Assembly: GCA_036566745.1 (NCBI GenBank)
Contig: DATCVR010000007.1
Span: 1-58,672, forward strand
Length of the DNA stretch: 58,672 nt
Source: DATCVR01 sp036566745
GTDB taxonomy: Bacteria; Actinomycetota; Actinomycetes; Jiangellales; Jiangellaceae
Direction of reading: 5' to 3'
The position numbers and the translations under genes were made by a program. How positions within the stretch are numbered: the stretch's first letter is position 1; each line of letters opens with the position of its first letter. Below, one piece after another: positions 43,328 to 52,281 of this stretch. The notes under the pieces were generated by a model that was not told the DNA's origin, did not search any database, and saw only the letters and a list, made by a program, of their open reading frames with translations.

Positions 43328-46300
43328 TCACGTGACCTCCACGACGTCGCTGAACACGACGCGGTCGTCCAGCTCCCGGAGCGAGAGAGCATCCGGGCCG
43401 TCGCCGGCCAGCTCCACCTCCCGGACGCGGACCCGCATCCTCCCTGCTGCTCGCGGCACCTCGACGGTCTCGCCGAGCCGGCCGGTGCTCACCGCCTGCG
43501 CGCGCCACACCGCGGGCTCGTCCGGACCCTCGAGACGGCTCACGTCGGTGCCGGACGGCTGGTCGAGCGTCTCGCTGACCACGGCGTAGCGGTTCGTCGT
43601 GGGGCCATCGGGACCCAAACCCTCGAGCCGGACGACGACCCGTCCCGGGGCCGACGTGTCGACGGTCAGGGTGCGCTCGGGCATCAGCTGGACCAGATCG
43701 CACGTCACCGGGCCGGAGATCTCGAGGTTCGGCAGGCTCTCCGGCTGGTAGCGAGCGACCACGAGGCGGACGAAGGGCCGGTACGACGAGGCGGCCACCC
43801 CGGGCAGCTCCACGTCGGCGACCCACCGGCCGTCGGCGAAGACGGCGTCGTATCCGACGACGGCGGCGGACGCCCCGTCCGGGAGCCGCACCGTCGCCGG
43901 GGCGCCTCCGCCCGCGAGGTCCGCAGCGGTGAGCAGGCGTCGCGGCTCCGGGGTCTGCCAGATGGGGTCACGGCCGGCCTCGGAGCGGTCGGGAACCACG
44001 GCGAGCTGCTCTCCCTCGCCGGTCAGATGCCACGGCCGGGTGAGCTCGACACGGAGCGTCCCGCCGCGGCGCACGCGCGTGACGACCGAGCCCTGGACGG
44101 TGGTCGTCCAACGGAACGCCGGGACCACCGAGCGCACCACCGGCGGCACCGGACGCGCCGTGCTCTTGACGCTCACCGGCTCGGCCTCGCCCGTCGTGAC
44201 GAACAGCGCGGCGTCCTCGTCCGGCTTGTACAGGTGCCGGAATCGGGACACGGCGGTGAACGAGTAGGTCACCATCCGGTGTCTGGTGTCCCCGAACTCG
44301 TGGACGATCCGCTCGCTCAGCGCCTCGTCGCCGCGGGCCACTGGGACGTTCTGGACGGCCACCCCGGACATCGGTGTCGTCAGGTCGTCGTCCACCTCGT
44401 CCCACGCGGCGGACACCTGCACCTGCATGGTGCTGGCGGTGTCCACCTGGAGTCGGGCCGGCTCAGGCGTGAGGACCGCGGCGAGGTCGCCGGGCGCCTG
44501 CACGGGTATCAGCGACCCGGACGGGCTGGACAGCGGCCGGCGCACCGCGTGGACGAAGGTCATCGGCACCGCCGGAGTCGCCATCGGGTGCCTGCCCTTC
44601 TTCACGACGTCGGTCGGCAGTGCCGTCGTGCGCCACTGCTGCAGCGCGAGATGGTCCAGGAAGTCGGGGCGCAGGAACGACGACAGTTGCAGCGTGAGCT
44701 CCTCCGCCGGCGCCAGCCGCACCACGAACAGGTCCGGCTCGCGGTCCGGGTCGACCAGGTCGTCGTCGCCCGCCGGCCGCGGCTCGAGAAGCACCTGCTT
44801 CGCCGGGGCGTCCGGCCAGCCGGCGCTCCACGGCAGGAGATGCGGCAGGGCGGGGGCGTCGCCGTTCCGCGGCACGAGGAAGGCCGTGACACCTGCCGAT
44901 GCCGGGTCGGGCAGCCCGGCACCGAGCGCCCGCCGCACCCGCTGGAAGGTCTGTTCGTCCGTGCCGTCGAGCATGCCGTGCTGCTCGGCCACATCGAGCG
45001 TCGCCAGCGGTGCGGAGAGCACGCGCTCGTCGTTGCGGGGGTAGTCCGGCGCGTCGCCGCGGATCACCAGGTGGTCCAGCGCGCCACCCGGCCCCAGGTC
45101 GACCATGCCGGCCCCGAGCGTGACGGTGGGCGAGCCGATCGGGTCGTGCCGCAGGTAGGCGACCGATCCGGTGCCCGCATCGATGTCGCGGTCCTCGCGG
45201 CCCACGCCGCCACCGGCGATGTCGGCGACCCGCGCCCGGAGGTGGTAGTCGTGCCCGAAACGCAGCGGGATCAGCGCGCCGTCGGGCACCTCGAAGTCCC
45301 AGGTGAAGTCGAACGGCAGGTCCTGGCGATTCGCGCGCGACGGCTTCGTGTGCGGCACGCCGAGGCTCCAGCCGTTCCACCGCGCGACTATCTCGTCGGC
45401 CTGCAGCGTCGCGCCATGCCTGACCGCGGCACCGGGCTTGACGTGCCCTTCCTCCTCGGCCGGCGGCAGGATCGCCTCGCCGTTCACGGAGTACGACGCC
45501 CGCCGCCGCATCAACGACGTCCATTGCTGGGAGGTCACCGGCCGAACGTCGATGCGGAGGCCGAGGGTCAGGTCGTCGGCCGTCAGCGCGATGGTCTCCT
45601 CGACCGCGTCCTCGGCCAGGCCCGCGTTGGCCAGGGCGGCGTCGCGCCGGTTCGCGAACTCAACGCTTCGGTTCTTGCGGAGCAACTGGATGCCCGCGGA
45701 GCGCAGCGCGGGGAGCCGGACCGCTCCGTCGGTCGCGACAGGTCCGAGGCTGGCGGCCGCGGCGCGGAGCCTGACCACGGCGTTGTCGACGTCGAGGGTC
45801 GAGGTCCCCCACGCGGCGGCGTCGGCGAGGTTCACCACACCGGCGCGGGTCGTGGGGGTGCGCCCGGGGACCAGCCCGCGGTCGGCATCGATCTCGTACT
45901 CCGACCGGGGCGAGACAACCTGCGGCATTCCCGGGAGCGGGTCGAGCCAGTGCACGCGCAGCGTCCCCTGGTCGTCGAGCTGGGTGTCGGCGGGCAGCCG
46001 CAGGTCGAACACCAGGCCCAGCCGCCGCAGCACTGCCGGATGCTCGCGCAGCATCGCGACGATCTGGTGGAAGTCGGGAGTTCCGCGGTCACCGGGCACG
46101 CTCTGCAGCGGTCCCGGCGGCGGTTCGCCTCCCGCCCACTTCGTCCGGAGCTGGCCCGCGGCGGTGACGCCGAGCTCGATCTGCTCCGCGTCCTCGACCG
46201 CGAGATCGACGAGGGCCGCTTCGGCGTAGGTCTCGTTGACGTCGATCACCTCGGTGGACGTCGTGCGCACGTCGGGCACCGGGCCCATCTCGGGCGGCGC

Positions 46301-46561
46301 CGCGGCGTCCACGCGCAGGCTGCCGAAGAAGGCGGTCCAGACCGCGAGGTCGGCGTCGTGCGTCGGGCGGACGTCGGCGGTGGCCCCCGACGACAGCTCC
46401 ACCCTGAGCAGCGCCTCTGCCACCGTCGTCGGCCAGTCCGCCATGCCCGCGGCGCCGGCGTTCTGCGCGGCGTCCAGCTTCGGCGCCACGACCACCCGGA
46501 CGACCGGCTCGCCCTCCCGGGTGGAGCCCGGAACCGCGACGAGGATCAGCCTGCCGCTCAT
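43328..46561 (-). CDS. giant beta-rich protein B (1077 aa)
   Basis: A 1077-aa protein starting MSGRLILVAVPG, with a conserved-looking first domain containing VVRVVVAPKLD and ADWPTTVAEALLRVEL (residues 20-57). A helix DFHQIVAMLREHPAVLRRLG near 163 is followed by long beta-rich segments. There is no signal peptide, membrane segment or catalytic motif. ATG 46561 overlaps the stop of gene A (ATGA, 46558-46561), which fixes the start; the open frame continues far upstream to 48091, but that part is only a shadow of gene A. By recollection, proteins with this MxRLxxVxVPG/ADWP head occur in large unannotated clusters of other bacteria, but I cannot name the family. Probably a structural component made in step with A. 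Confidence 0.85.
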   Translation of the reverse strand: MSGRLILVAVPGSTREGEPVVRVVVAPKLDAAQNAGAAGMADWPTTVAEALLRVELSSGATADVRPTHDADLAVWTAFFGSLRVDAAAPPEMGPVPDVRTTSTEVIDVNETYAEAALVDLAVEDAEQIELGVTAAGQLRTKWAGGEPPPGPLQSVPGDRGTPDFHQIVAMLREHPAVLRRLGLVFDLRLPADTQLDDQGTLRVHWLDPLPGMPQVVSPRSEYEIDADRGLVPGRTPTTRAGVVNLADAAAWGTSTLDVDNAVVRLRAAAASLGPVATDGAVRLPALRSAGIQLLRKNRSVEFANRRDAALANAGLAEDAVEETIALTADDLTLGLRIDVRPVTSQQWTSLMRRRASYSVNGEAILPPAEEEGHVKPGAAVRHGATLQADEIVARWNGWSLGVPHTKPSRANRQDLPFDFTWDFEVPDGALIPLRFGHDYHLRARVADIAGGGVGREDRDIDAGTGSVAYLRHDPIGSPTVTLGAGMVDLGPGGALDHLVIRGDAPDYPRNDERVLSAPLATLDVAEQHGMLDGTDEQTFQRVRRALGAGLPDPASAGVTAFLVPRNGDAPALPHLLPWSAGWPDAPAKQVLLEPRPAGDDDLVDPDREPDLFVVRLAPAEELTLQLSSFLRPDFLDHLALQQWRTTALPTDVVKKGRHPMATPAVPMTFVHAVRRPLSSPSGSLIPVQAPGDLAAVLTPEPARLQVDTASTMQVQVSAAWDEVDDDLTTPMSGVAVQNVPVARGDEALSERIVHEFGDTRHRMVTYSFTAVSRFRHLYKPDEDAALFVTTGEAEPVSVKSTARPVPPVVRSVVPAFRWTTTVQGSVVTRVRRGGTLRVELTRPWHLTGEGEQLAVVPDRSEAGRDPIWQTPEPRRLLTAADLAGGGAPATVRLPDGASAAVVGYDAVFADGRWVADVELPGVAASSYRPFVRLVVARYQPESLPNLEISGPVTCDLVQLMPERTLTVDTSAPGRVVVRLEGLGPDGPTTNRYAVVSETLDQPSGTDVSRLEGPDEPAVWRAQAVSTGRLGETVEVPRAAGRMRVRVREVELAGDGPDALSLRELDDRVVFSDVVEVT

Positions 46562-49500
46562 GCCGCACCCCCGAACTTGTCGCGGTACTTCTGCCAGTCG
46601 GCCAACGATGGCTCCTGCGCCTCGATCGAGGTATGCGGCTCCACCGCGGGACCGGCCATCGCCCCCGCGAACACGTACTCGCCGCTGTCGATCTCGATGG
46701 AACCGGACCAGAAGGTGACGTCGATGTGGATCACGGCGGTGGCCCGGCCGCTGAGCACCGTGCCGTCGTAGGACAGTTCGACCCGCAGCTCGACGGAGAC
46801 CGAGACCAGGCCGAGCACGTCCACGCTCCCCCCGATCCGCAGGAAGCCGGTGACCTTGACCTCGCTGCCGACGAGGAGGAACCGGACGCCGCCCAGGGCG
46901 TGTACCTCGGCCTTGGCGACACCGATGCCGATGGCCACCGACGCGCCGAAATCGAGTGACGCCTCGAGCTTGCGGATGCCCTCCTGGGCGATCTCGAAGA
47001 TCAGGTAGCCGCCACCGCCGAACATCGACACCGCGAGGCCGAAGGGGTTCTCGCGGCTCGCGAACGCCAGCGTCGTGACGATCGGCTCGCCGTCGAAGGG
47101 AACCTCGACCGACACCGAGGCGGCGATGTTCCTCATGACGAAGACGCCAGCAGTGACCTCGGGAACGGCGAGCCGGTAGCCGGCCCTCATGCCGTTCGGC
47201 GTGGCCTTCACCTCCGGCGTGGCGGCGCCGAAGTCGATCTTCTCCTGCAACGTCTTGAGCAGCCCGAGGTCGCCGCCGAGGCTGAACGTGAAGCCCTTCA
47301 CGTCGAGGTCGGGCGCCTGCCCGGGCCGCTGCCTGAACGTGAGCTCGGCGAAGTCGAGGCGGACCAGATCGCCTCCGGGTGGGAGCACCAGCGCGAAGTT
47401 CTTGATCGTGCAGCGGGTCTCCGTCAGCGCCGGTGACCGCACGACCGTGAGCTCGAACGACGTCCCGTTCTTGGTCCTGAACGGCCCGTGGTTCTTGAGC
47501 GTCAGGTCCTTCCAGGTCATCCTCGCCCCGCCGTCCGGGGTGACCACGATCGACAAGGGCTTGGGCAACGACACGTTGTCGACCAGCGAGCCGAGCGGGA
47601 TCCCGAGGATGGTCGCATCCGCGAACGCCGCCGACAGGTCGGGCGGACCGGGAAGGAACCCCGGCAGTGCCCGCTGGTCCACCGGCCCGTCCAGCCGCGA
47701 GAGGACGTCGGCCTTGAACGCGGGCGAGACTAGCCCACCGGCCTTGTCGGCGGCCTTCGTGAAGTCGACCGGGAGGCCGTCGGGCAGCCGCAGCGCCACC
47801 TTGTCGGCGATCCCGTCGCGGAGGAAGGCCGGGTCGAACGTCACGCGCGAGAGTGCCTTCGCGTCCGGGACCAGCTCGGCGACCGCCTTGAGGGCGACCT
47901 TCGCCTCCTCGATCACCGCGCGGAAGCTGCCGTCCGGGGCCTTGGTCCCGGCAATGGTCAGCTCGTGCACCGGGAGCACGTCGGCGGGCTGCTGAACCGG
48001 CCCGGCGCGGACCAGGTCGACCGGTATCCCCGGGATCGCGAGCCGACGGGCGTCGTTCGCGATCCAGGCGGCCGCGATCTTGTCGAGCCACTCCTGCTCC
48101 TGCAGCGAGACGAACGCCGGGAAGTCGTCGTTCTCCTCGAACCGGAGGTCGTGCAGGAACAGCACCGGGGTCGTCGCCCGCAGACCGTCACAGCGGATCG
48201 GCAGCTCGAGCCGGGCGGTCTCGCTCTGGTGCGGCCAGACGTACACGTCGTGGAACTGGTCGGCCTCGAGGCTCACCTGGTCGACGAACGCCGCGAAGTT
48301 CGGCACGTCGACCCGCAGCTGCCGCACAAGCGCCACGGCGTCGCCGAAGCCGCCGCCCAGCGCGGCGAGGACGTCCTCGTTCGGGCTGCCGTCCGGATGG
48401 ACGAGCTCGTTGTGCTGGCGGACCCGTTCCGGCTCGACGGCGAGCAGGTCGTTGGTCAGCCGCTCGCCGTCGAGGCGGAGCTGCGCGAGCTCGAGAACCT
48501 GCGCGTGGGTCAACGGGGGTGGCCCCGGCTCGGGTGGGACGAACGGCTCGACCACGACGCTGCCGTCATCAGGTCCGATGGGGACGGCGTCGGTCGGGAC
48601 GGTGTCGACGGGTGGGTTCGCGGCGGCGAAGTCGTCGAAGGCCTGCTGGATCGCTTCGAGCTCGGTGATCCGGTTCCCGATGGGGCCCAACTCGCCGTTG
48701 ATCGAGTCGGTGCGGAACTGCGCGTTGGCGTCGATGTCGGCGTGGCGTTGGGCGAACAGGTCCTGGACGGCCACCTCCTGGTTTTGCAGGTCCACCGCCT
48801 TCTGGTCTCGATCGGCGCGGAGTTGCTCGAGTCGCTTCGCGGGTCGCTGGTACTTCGCCTCGGCGGGTACTTCCTCGGAGTGGAGCTGGGTCACCGGCTG
48901 GAGGATCTCGACCTCGTCGAACGGCAGGCTCCGCGCCAGCGCTCCGTCCTGGGCTCGTCGCCGGACCGGCTCGGGCACGATGAGCAGCCGCACCTCCTGG
49001 AGGCCCGCCGTCGCGGTGGCGCCGCCAGTGGGCACCAGCTCGCGGACCGCCGTCTCGACGAGGATCGCGCGGTGCCCCCACGGGTAGAGGAAGCCTCTGC
49101 TCTCGGTCCGCACCGCCATGTCCCGCCCGAGCACGATCTCGTGCTCCCAGGAGAACGTCTCCCACGTGCCCTTGGCGTGCATCGTGCCGCCGAGCGGCGA
49201 GAGGTCGAGGTACGGCGCGCTCGGGGGTGGGTTGGGCGGAGCGCCCTCCGCCGCGATGCGCTCGCGGCGTCCCCGGTCGAGTGGAGGCTGGATGTCGCCG
49301 TCGTCCTGGACGTCGAGCGGCACCAGCTGGACGCCGCCGGCTGCCTCCAACCGCAGATGCCAGAGGCCGACAGCTCCCGCGGCGCCTACGAGCGGCGCGT
49401 GTGGCACCTGGCTCAGCACGGCGTCACCGGCGACGGCACGCGGTGCGAACCTGAGGTGCCACGGCAGCTCCACAGCCGCGTCGACGAGGGTGCCGTCGCG

Positions 49501-49779
49501 CGCGAGTCCGAGGATGCCGGCGGTGGTGAGCGGGGCTGTGGTGCCGGCGTCGACGGCGAAGGTCAGGGTGCTCGGACCACCCCGGCGCCCCGGCGCCAGA
49601 CCGACGGCCGGGTCGTACACCATCTCGCCGGTGGCCTGCGGCGGGAGCACGAGCGTGAGCTGGCTGCCCGGGCCGGCGGTCACGACTTCGCCCGCCAGCT
49701 GGAAGCCGGCGAGTCGCACCGCGGTGACGACCAGGTCCTCGGCCCGGGAGAGCAGGAGCCAGACGTCGTCTAGTGCCAC
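46558..49779 (-). CDS. giant protein A (1073 aa) with coiled coils and C-terminal repetitive beta module
   Basis: The first gene of the giant operon, 1073 aa. Residues 1-300 are beta-rich, about 305-395 a long charged coiled coil (KRLEQLRADRDQKAVDLQNQ), 425-455 a second helix (AQLRLDGERLTNDLL) and 755-1040 a repetitive amphipathic beta module (FGLAVSMFGGGGYLIFEIAQ; LRIGGSVDVLGLVSVSVELR). The last module resembles the central module of protein C. The start GTG 49779 (VALDDVWLLLSRA) follows a GGGGGG ribosome site; the frame extends to 49989 but without a likely domain. No signal peptide or catalytic motif. Coiled coil plus beta shaft suggests a self-assembling structural protein (inference). 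Confidence 0.85.
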   Translation of the reverse strand: MALDDVWLLLSRAEDLVVTAVRLAGFQLAGEVVTAGPGSQLTLVLPPQATGEMVYDPAVGLAPGRRGGPSTLTFAVDAGTTAPLTTAGILGLARDGTLVDAAVELPWHLRFAPRAVAGDAVLSQVPHAPLVGAAGAVGLWHLRLEAAGGVQLVPLDVQDDGDIQPPLDRGRRERIAAEGAPPNPPPSAPYLDLSPLGGTMHAKGTWETFSWEHEIVLGRDMAVRTESRGFLYPWGHRAILVETAVRELVPTGGATATAGLQEVRLLIVPEPVRRRAQDGALARSLPFDEVEILQPVTQLHSEEVPAEAKYQRPAKRLEQLRADRDQKAVDLQNQEVAVQDLFAQRHADIDANAQFRTDSINGELGPIGNRITELEAIQQAFDDFAAANPPVDTVPTDAVPIGPDDGSVVVEPFVPPEPGPPPLTHAQVLELAQLRLDGERLTNDLLAVEPERVRQHNELVHPDGSPNEDVLAALGGGFGDAVALVRQLRVDVPNFAAFVDQVSLEADQFHDVYVWPHQSETARLELPIRCDGLRATTPVLFLHDLRFEENDDFPAFVSLQEQEWLDKIAAAWIANDARRLAIPGIPVDLVRAGPVQQPADVLPVHELTIAGTKAPDGSFRAVIEEAKVALKAVAELVPDAKALSRVTFDPAFLRDGIADKVALRLPDGLPVDFTKAADKAGGLVSPAFKADVLSRLDGPVDQRALPGFLPGPPDLSAAFADATILGIPLGSLVDNVSLPKPLSIVVTPDGGARMTWKDLTLKNHGPFRTKNGTSFELTVVRSPALTETRCTIKNFALVLPPGGDLVRLDFAELTFRQRPGQAPDLDVKGFTFSLGGDLGLLKTLQEKIDFGAATPEVKATPNGMRAGYRLAVPEVTAGVFVMRNIAASVSVEVPFDGEPIVTTLAFASRENPFGLAVSMFGGGGYLIFEIAQEGIRKLEASLDFGASVAIGIGVAKAEVHALGGVRFLLVGSEVKVTGFLRIGGSVDVLGLVSVSVELRVELSYDGTVLSGRATAVIHIDVTFWSGSIEIDSGEYVFAGAMAGPAVEPHTSIEAQEPSLADWQKYRDKFGGAA

Positions 49780-50117
49780 GACAACCCCCCAGTGACGATG
49801 TCGACGGCGCACGAGAAGAAGACCGGTGATCTCTTCGTGATCCCGGTTGGATCGTGCTCCCGACCGGCCCCCGGGTGCAAGGCGTTCTCCCACATTCCCG
49901 GAATTCGGCATGACTAACGACATAGCTATCCGTTGGGTGACGAGGAGCGCAGAAGTGACGATGACCGTGCAATGTGCACGAATCTCCACGTCAACCGCTG
50001 TCGGACGCAGGCGGTAATGTCCACGCCGAGATCGCTGGCCAGGTCCTCAGGCCGACGCTGACGGCGCCGGGTGCGCGCCCGGGCCACGAGGGCTCACGCA
50101 TCGAGGAGAGGCCGCCC
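49780..50117. other. divergent intergenic region upstream of the giant operon
   Basis: 338 bases without a gene, AT-richer than the surroundings between about 49905 and 49990. It must hold the promoter for the leftward giant operon and one for the rightward VOC gene. I see a small palindrome, GTGCA-ATG-TGCAC (49967-49979), and TTGCAC as a possible leftward -35, but no convincing -10. The GAGGAGAG at 50103-50110 belongs to the VOC gene. Confidence 0.6.
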
Positions 50118-50507
50118 ATGTCCGACTCGATCAGGCTCAGCTCGGTCGCCGTCAACTGCCCGAACGCCGGAGACCTGGCCACGTTCGACGCCGACATCAC
50201 CGGCGGAACGGTGACCTTCTCGGACGACTCGTGGGCCACCGTCAACGGCCCGGGCGGGCGGATCGACTTCCAGGCCATCCCCGACCACACCCCGCCGACC
50301 TGGCCCGATCCGACGTCGCCGGTCCAGATGCACCTGGATTTCTACGTCGACGACCTCGCCGCGGCCGAGGCACGAGTGCTGGCCGCCGGCGCGACGAAGT
50401 ACGACTTCCAGCCGAACCCCGACCACTGCCTCGTCTACGCCGATCCGGCCGGTCACCCGTTCTGCTTGACCACCTGGGACGACGTGGGCGGCACCTCGTC
50501 GGCCTGA
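50118..50507 (+). CDS. VOC-family (glyoxalase/bleomycin-resistance fold) protein
   Basis: A 129-aa protein with the VOC double beta-alpha-beta-beta-beta fold: MSDSIRLSSVAVNCPNAGDLATF opens the first half over 23 residues, and MHLDFYVDDLAAAEARVLAAG opens the second over 21. The ending GHPFCLTTWDD is typical of glyoxalase-like actinobacterial proteins. His in the second half and the terminal acidic residues could supply metal ligands, but the first-half ligand position is not clear. ATG 50118 follows GAGGAGAG. Probably a small-molecule enzyme or binding protein; the substrate is unknown. Confidence 0.88.
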   Translation: MSDSIRLSSVAVNCPNAGDLATFDADITGGTVTFSDDSWATVNGPGGRIDFQAIPDHTPPTWPDPTSPVQMHLDFYVDDLAAAEARVLAAGATKYDFQPNPDHCLVYADPAGHPFCLTTWDDVGGTSSA

Positions 50508-50828
50508 CGAACGACCGAGCGCGCTGCCCTCGTCAACGCTGGGGCCGGCGCCAGGTCGTCGATGCGCTCAGCATGCCGCCCTACGCGGGCGGTGACGGAA
50601 GCTGTAAGCGCGGGGAAAGCGGGCGGAAAGCGGCCGCGAACAGACTGCCGGCGTGACAGCTCATCCCCGACCCGCCCTCGCCACCCCAGCTGAACCAGAT
50701 CGGAAGCCGCGCAGACGACGACCGGCTGAGCCGACCAGCGTCCTGCGGGCCCCGGTGATCGCCGTCTCCCGATGGTGCCGGCCTGTCACGGGAACGCCCC
50801 GGCCACGCACCGCGGGCGAAGGAGAACG
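50508..50828. other. intergenic region with direct repeats upstream of the BASS transporter
   Basis: About 320 bases with no gene. The notable feature is the direct repeat GGAAAGCGG at 50614-50622 and 50625-50633, 11 bases apart (one helical turn), preceded by CTGTAAGCG. Such spacing is typical of OmpR/PhoP-family regulator sites. AAGGAG just before 50829 is the ribosome site of the next gene. Nothing else recognised. Confidence 0.5.
50614..50633 (+). promoter_or_regulatory. 11-bp-phased direct repeat GGAAAGCGG
   Basis: Two exact copies of GGAAAGCGG are phased by 11 bases, about 200 bases upstream of the BASS transporter gene. They could be half-sites of an OmpR-type response regulator. Only two copies are clear, so chance in GC-rich DNA is possible. 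Confidence 0.3.
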
Positions 50829-51761
50829 ATGAAGACCACGGCGATCAGAGTGTCCTCGATCGCTCAACGACACTTTTGGGTACCGCTGACGATATCGACG
50901 ATCCTGGGATTGGTCGCGCCGGCGAGGGCGACGGAACTCAGCGGCTTCATCGTGCCCGTTCTCATGGCGATGTTCTTTCTCGTCTGCCTGAGAGTCGACT
51001 TCACGGAGGTCGTGCATCACGTCCGGCGGCCGAGGTTCATCGTCTTCGTTCTCGGCATCTACCTGGTAGTCCTGCCGGCATTGCTCTATGTCGTTGTCGG
51101 TCTGGTTTCTCGCGACATCGCCATCGGTGTTCTCCTGCTGACCTCGATGCCTCCGGGAATGGCGGCACCGGTATTCACCGACATGCTGCACGGCCGAGTG
51201 TCGCTGGCCATGGCCCTGACCCTCGCCGGCACGATCGCCTCGCCCTTCACGGTGTTCGCTCTCTTCTCGGTGCTCACACGGCAGACGGTCTACCTCGAGC
51301 TGGGTGATCTCTTTCTGACCCTCCTGGTGGTCAACCTGTTGCCGCTGATCACGGCACAGGCAGTGAAACGCTGGCGACGGGCCGCGAGCTTCGTCGAAGG
51401 GGTGGGAAAACACTCCGGCGCCGTGACGCTTCTCTGCCTGTGCTTCATCGTCTATGTGGCCGTAGCCCAGCAAGCTTCGGCGATAACCTCCGACGTGCTG
51501 CGGACCGCGATCGATCTTCTGTGGCTCTATGGGGTCTTCATTCTGCTGCACGTCGCCGGATACTGGATCGCCCCCTGGCGGACGATGCCGGACCGGGTCG
51601 CGATCACCGTGTCGAATGCGTACATGAACAATGCCTTGGCCCTGGGGTTGTCCGTCACCTTCTTCAGCCCTCGCATCGCTTTCCTCATGGCGTTGAGTGA
51701 AATTCCGTGGAACACCCTTCCTGGCGTCCTGAGATATGTATTCAGGCGGGCGCGGCCATGA
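50829..51761 (+). CDS. bile acid:sodium symporter (BASS) family transporter
   Basis: A 310-aa integral membrane protein with nine or ten hydrophobic segments. The segment LLLTSMPPGMAAPVFTDMLHG carries the family's small-residue/Pro motif in its 21 residues, and SNAYMNNALALGLSVTFF is the second-half repeat equivalent. These are the crossover helices of the BASS (SBF) inverted-repeat fold, which couples Na+ to organic anion uptake. ATG 50829 has AAGGAG upstream. Relatives transport pantoate, pyruvate, bile acids or arsenite; the substrate is not readable. Codon use is less GC-extreme than the left part of the window, and the gene borders a decayed zone. Confidence 0.88.
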   Translation: MKTTAIRVSSIAQRHFWVPLTISTILGLVAPARATELSGFIVPVLMAMFFLVCLRVDFTEVVHHVRRPRFIVFVLGIYLVVLPALLYVVVGLVSRDIAIGVLLLTSMPPGMAAPVFTDMLHGRVSLAMALTLAGTIASPFTVFALFSVLTRQTVYLELGDLFLTLLVVNLLPLITAQAVKRWRRAASFVEGVGKHSGAVTLLCLCFIVYVAVAQQASAITSDVLRTAIDLLWLYGVFILLHVAGYWIAPWRTMPDRVAITVSNAYMNNALALGLSVTFFSPRIAFLMALSEIPWNTLPGVLRYVFRRARP

Positions 51762-51842
51762 TTCTCCGGCCACTTCCCGGAACAACCTTCTGACGTCCAT
51801 CCGCGGCGTTGCAGACGGCAGGATTCCCCCATCCGCGCGCCA

Positions 51843-51918
51843 CGTTCACGCCCGCTTGCGCGAGCTGGAAAGTCACCGCACTGCCCATGGCCCCGAGACC
51901 GACAACGACGATGTCCAT
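51843..51918 (-). pseudogene. remnant of an FAD-dependent oxidoreductase (N-terminal fragment)
   Basis: From ATG 51918 the frame reads MDIVVVGLGAMGSAVTFQ and LAQAGVNV, the N-terminal Rossmann strand and GxGxxG loop of SoxA/MTOX-type FAD oxidoreductases. After about 27 residues the similarity stops, and an unrelated short frame continues to a stop at 51742, overlapping the BASS gene end. The remaining 350 residues of such an enzyme are absent. This looks like a deletion scar rather than a functional peptide. Confidence 0.6.
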
Positions 51919-52017
51919 GCCAGTCCTTCGCCTCGGAGACCCAGCGGAGACAGCCTGCTGGCACGAGCACGCCACTGGCGGTGGCAGCGAATCAGCCGGC
52001 TGGTCCACAACGTGGCG

Positions 52018-52281
52018 TCATCGGTCCGGGTCGACCACGAGTTCCACCTCGACTTCGTCTCCAGCGCCGCGGCCGGTCTTCGTGCGCGTCTCGGCGTTGA
52101 AGGAGAGGAGGTAACGGCCGCGCATGACCCCGACGGTTGTCGTGTAGGTATAGGCGTGGTCGATGGTGACGATGACGGGCACGCGCTTGCCTCGGTTGAA
52201 GGACGAGATGATCTCCGCGGGGACGACGATTCCGACGTTGTTACCCCCAGTGGCTTGGAGCACCGTCCGGAACGTCGTCAT
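52018..52281 (-). CDS. DUF1905-domain protein, shorter than usual
   Basis: An 87-aa protein matching the DUF1905 beta-barrel-like domain (GNNVGIVVPAEIISSFNRG, then VTIDHAYTYTTTVGVMRG and RYLLSFNAETR). Many relatives continue with a YdeI/OmpD-associated domain; here the protein stops right where that domain would begin, and the sequence beyond does not encode it in any frame. It lies next to an oxidoreductase remnant, so truncation by a rearrangement is likely, although a stand-alone domain could still fold. ATG overlaps the stop of the upstream DUF4287 gene (ATGA, 52278-52281). Confidence 0.75.
   Translation of the reverse strand: MTTFRTVLQATGGNNVGIVVPAEIISSFNRGKRVPVIVTIDHAYTYTTTVGVMRGRYLLSFNAETRTKTGRGAGDEVEVELVVDPDR

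Noticed and set aside
46562..48091. N-terminal extension of giant protein B up to 48091
   Set aside because: The open frame runs on only because it is antiphase to gene A in GC-rich DNA; the extension is Arg/Gly-rich low complexity, and the ATG overlapping gene A's stop is the natural start.
31306..49779. Contractile injection system, tailocin or prophage identity for the giant-protein cluster
   Set aside because: No sheath, tube, spike, baseplate J, tape measure, AAA+ ATPase, lysis or portal gene is visible, and beta-rich giants alone do not justify the name.
50661..51800. Long minus-strand frame opposite the BASS transporter
   Set aside because: His/Asp/Arg-rich low-complexity shadow; the plus-strand frame has clear membrane helices and a ribosome site.
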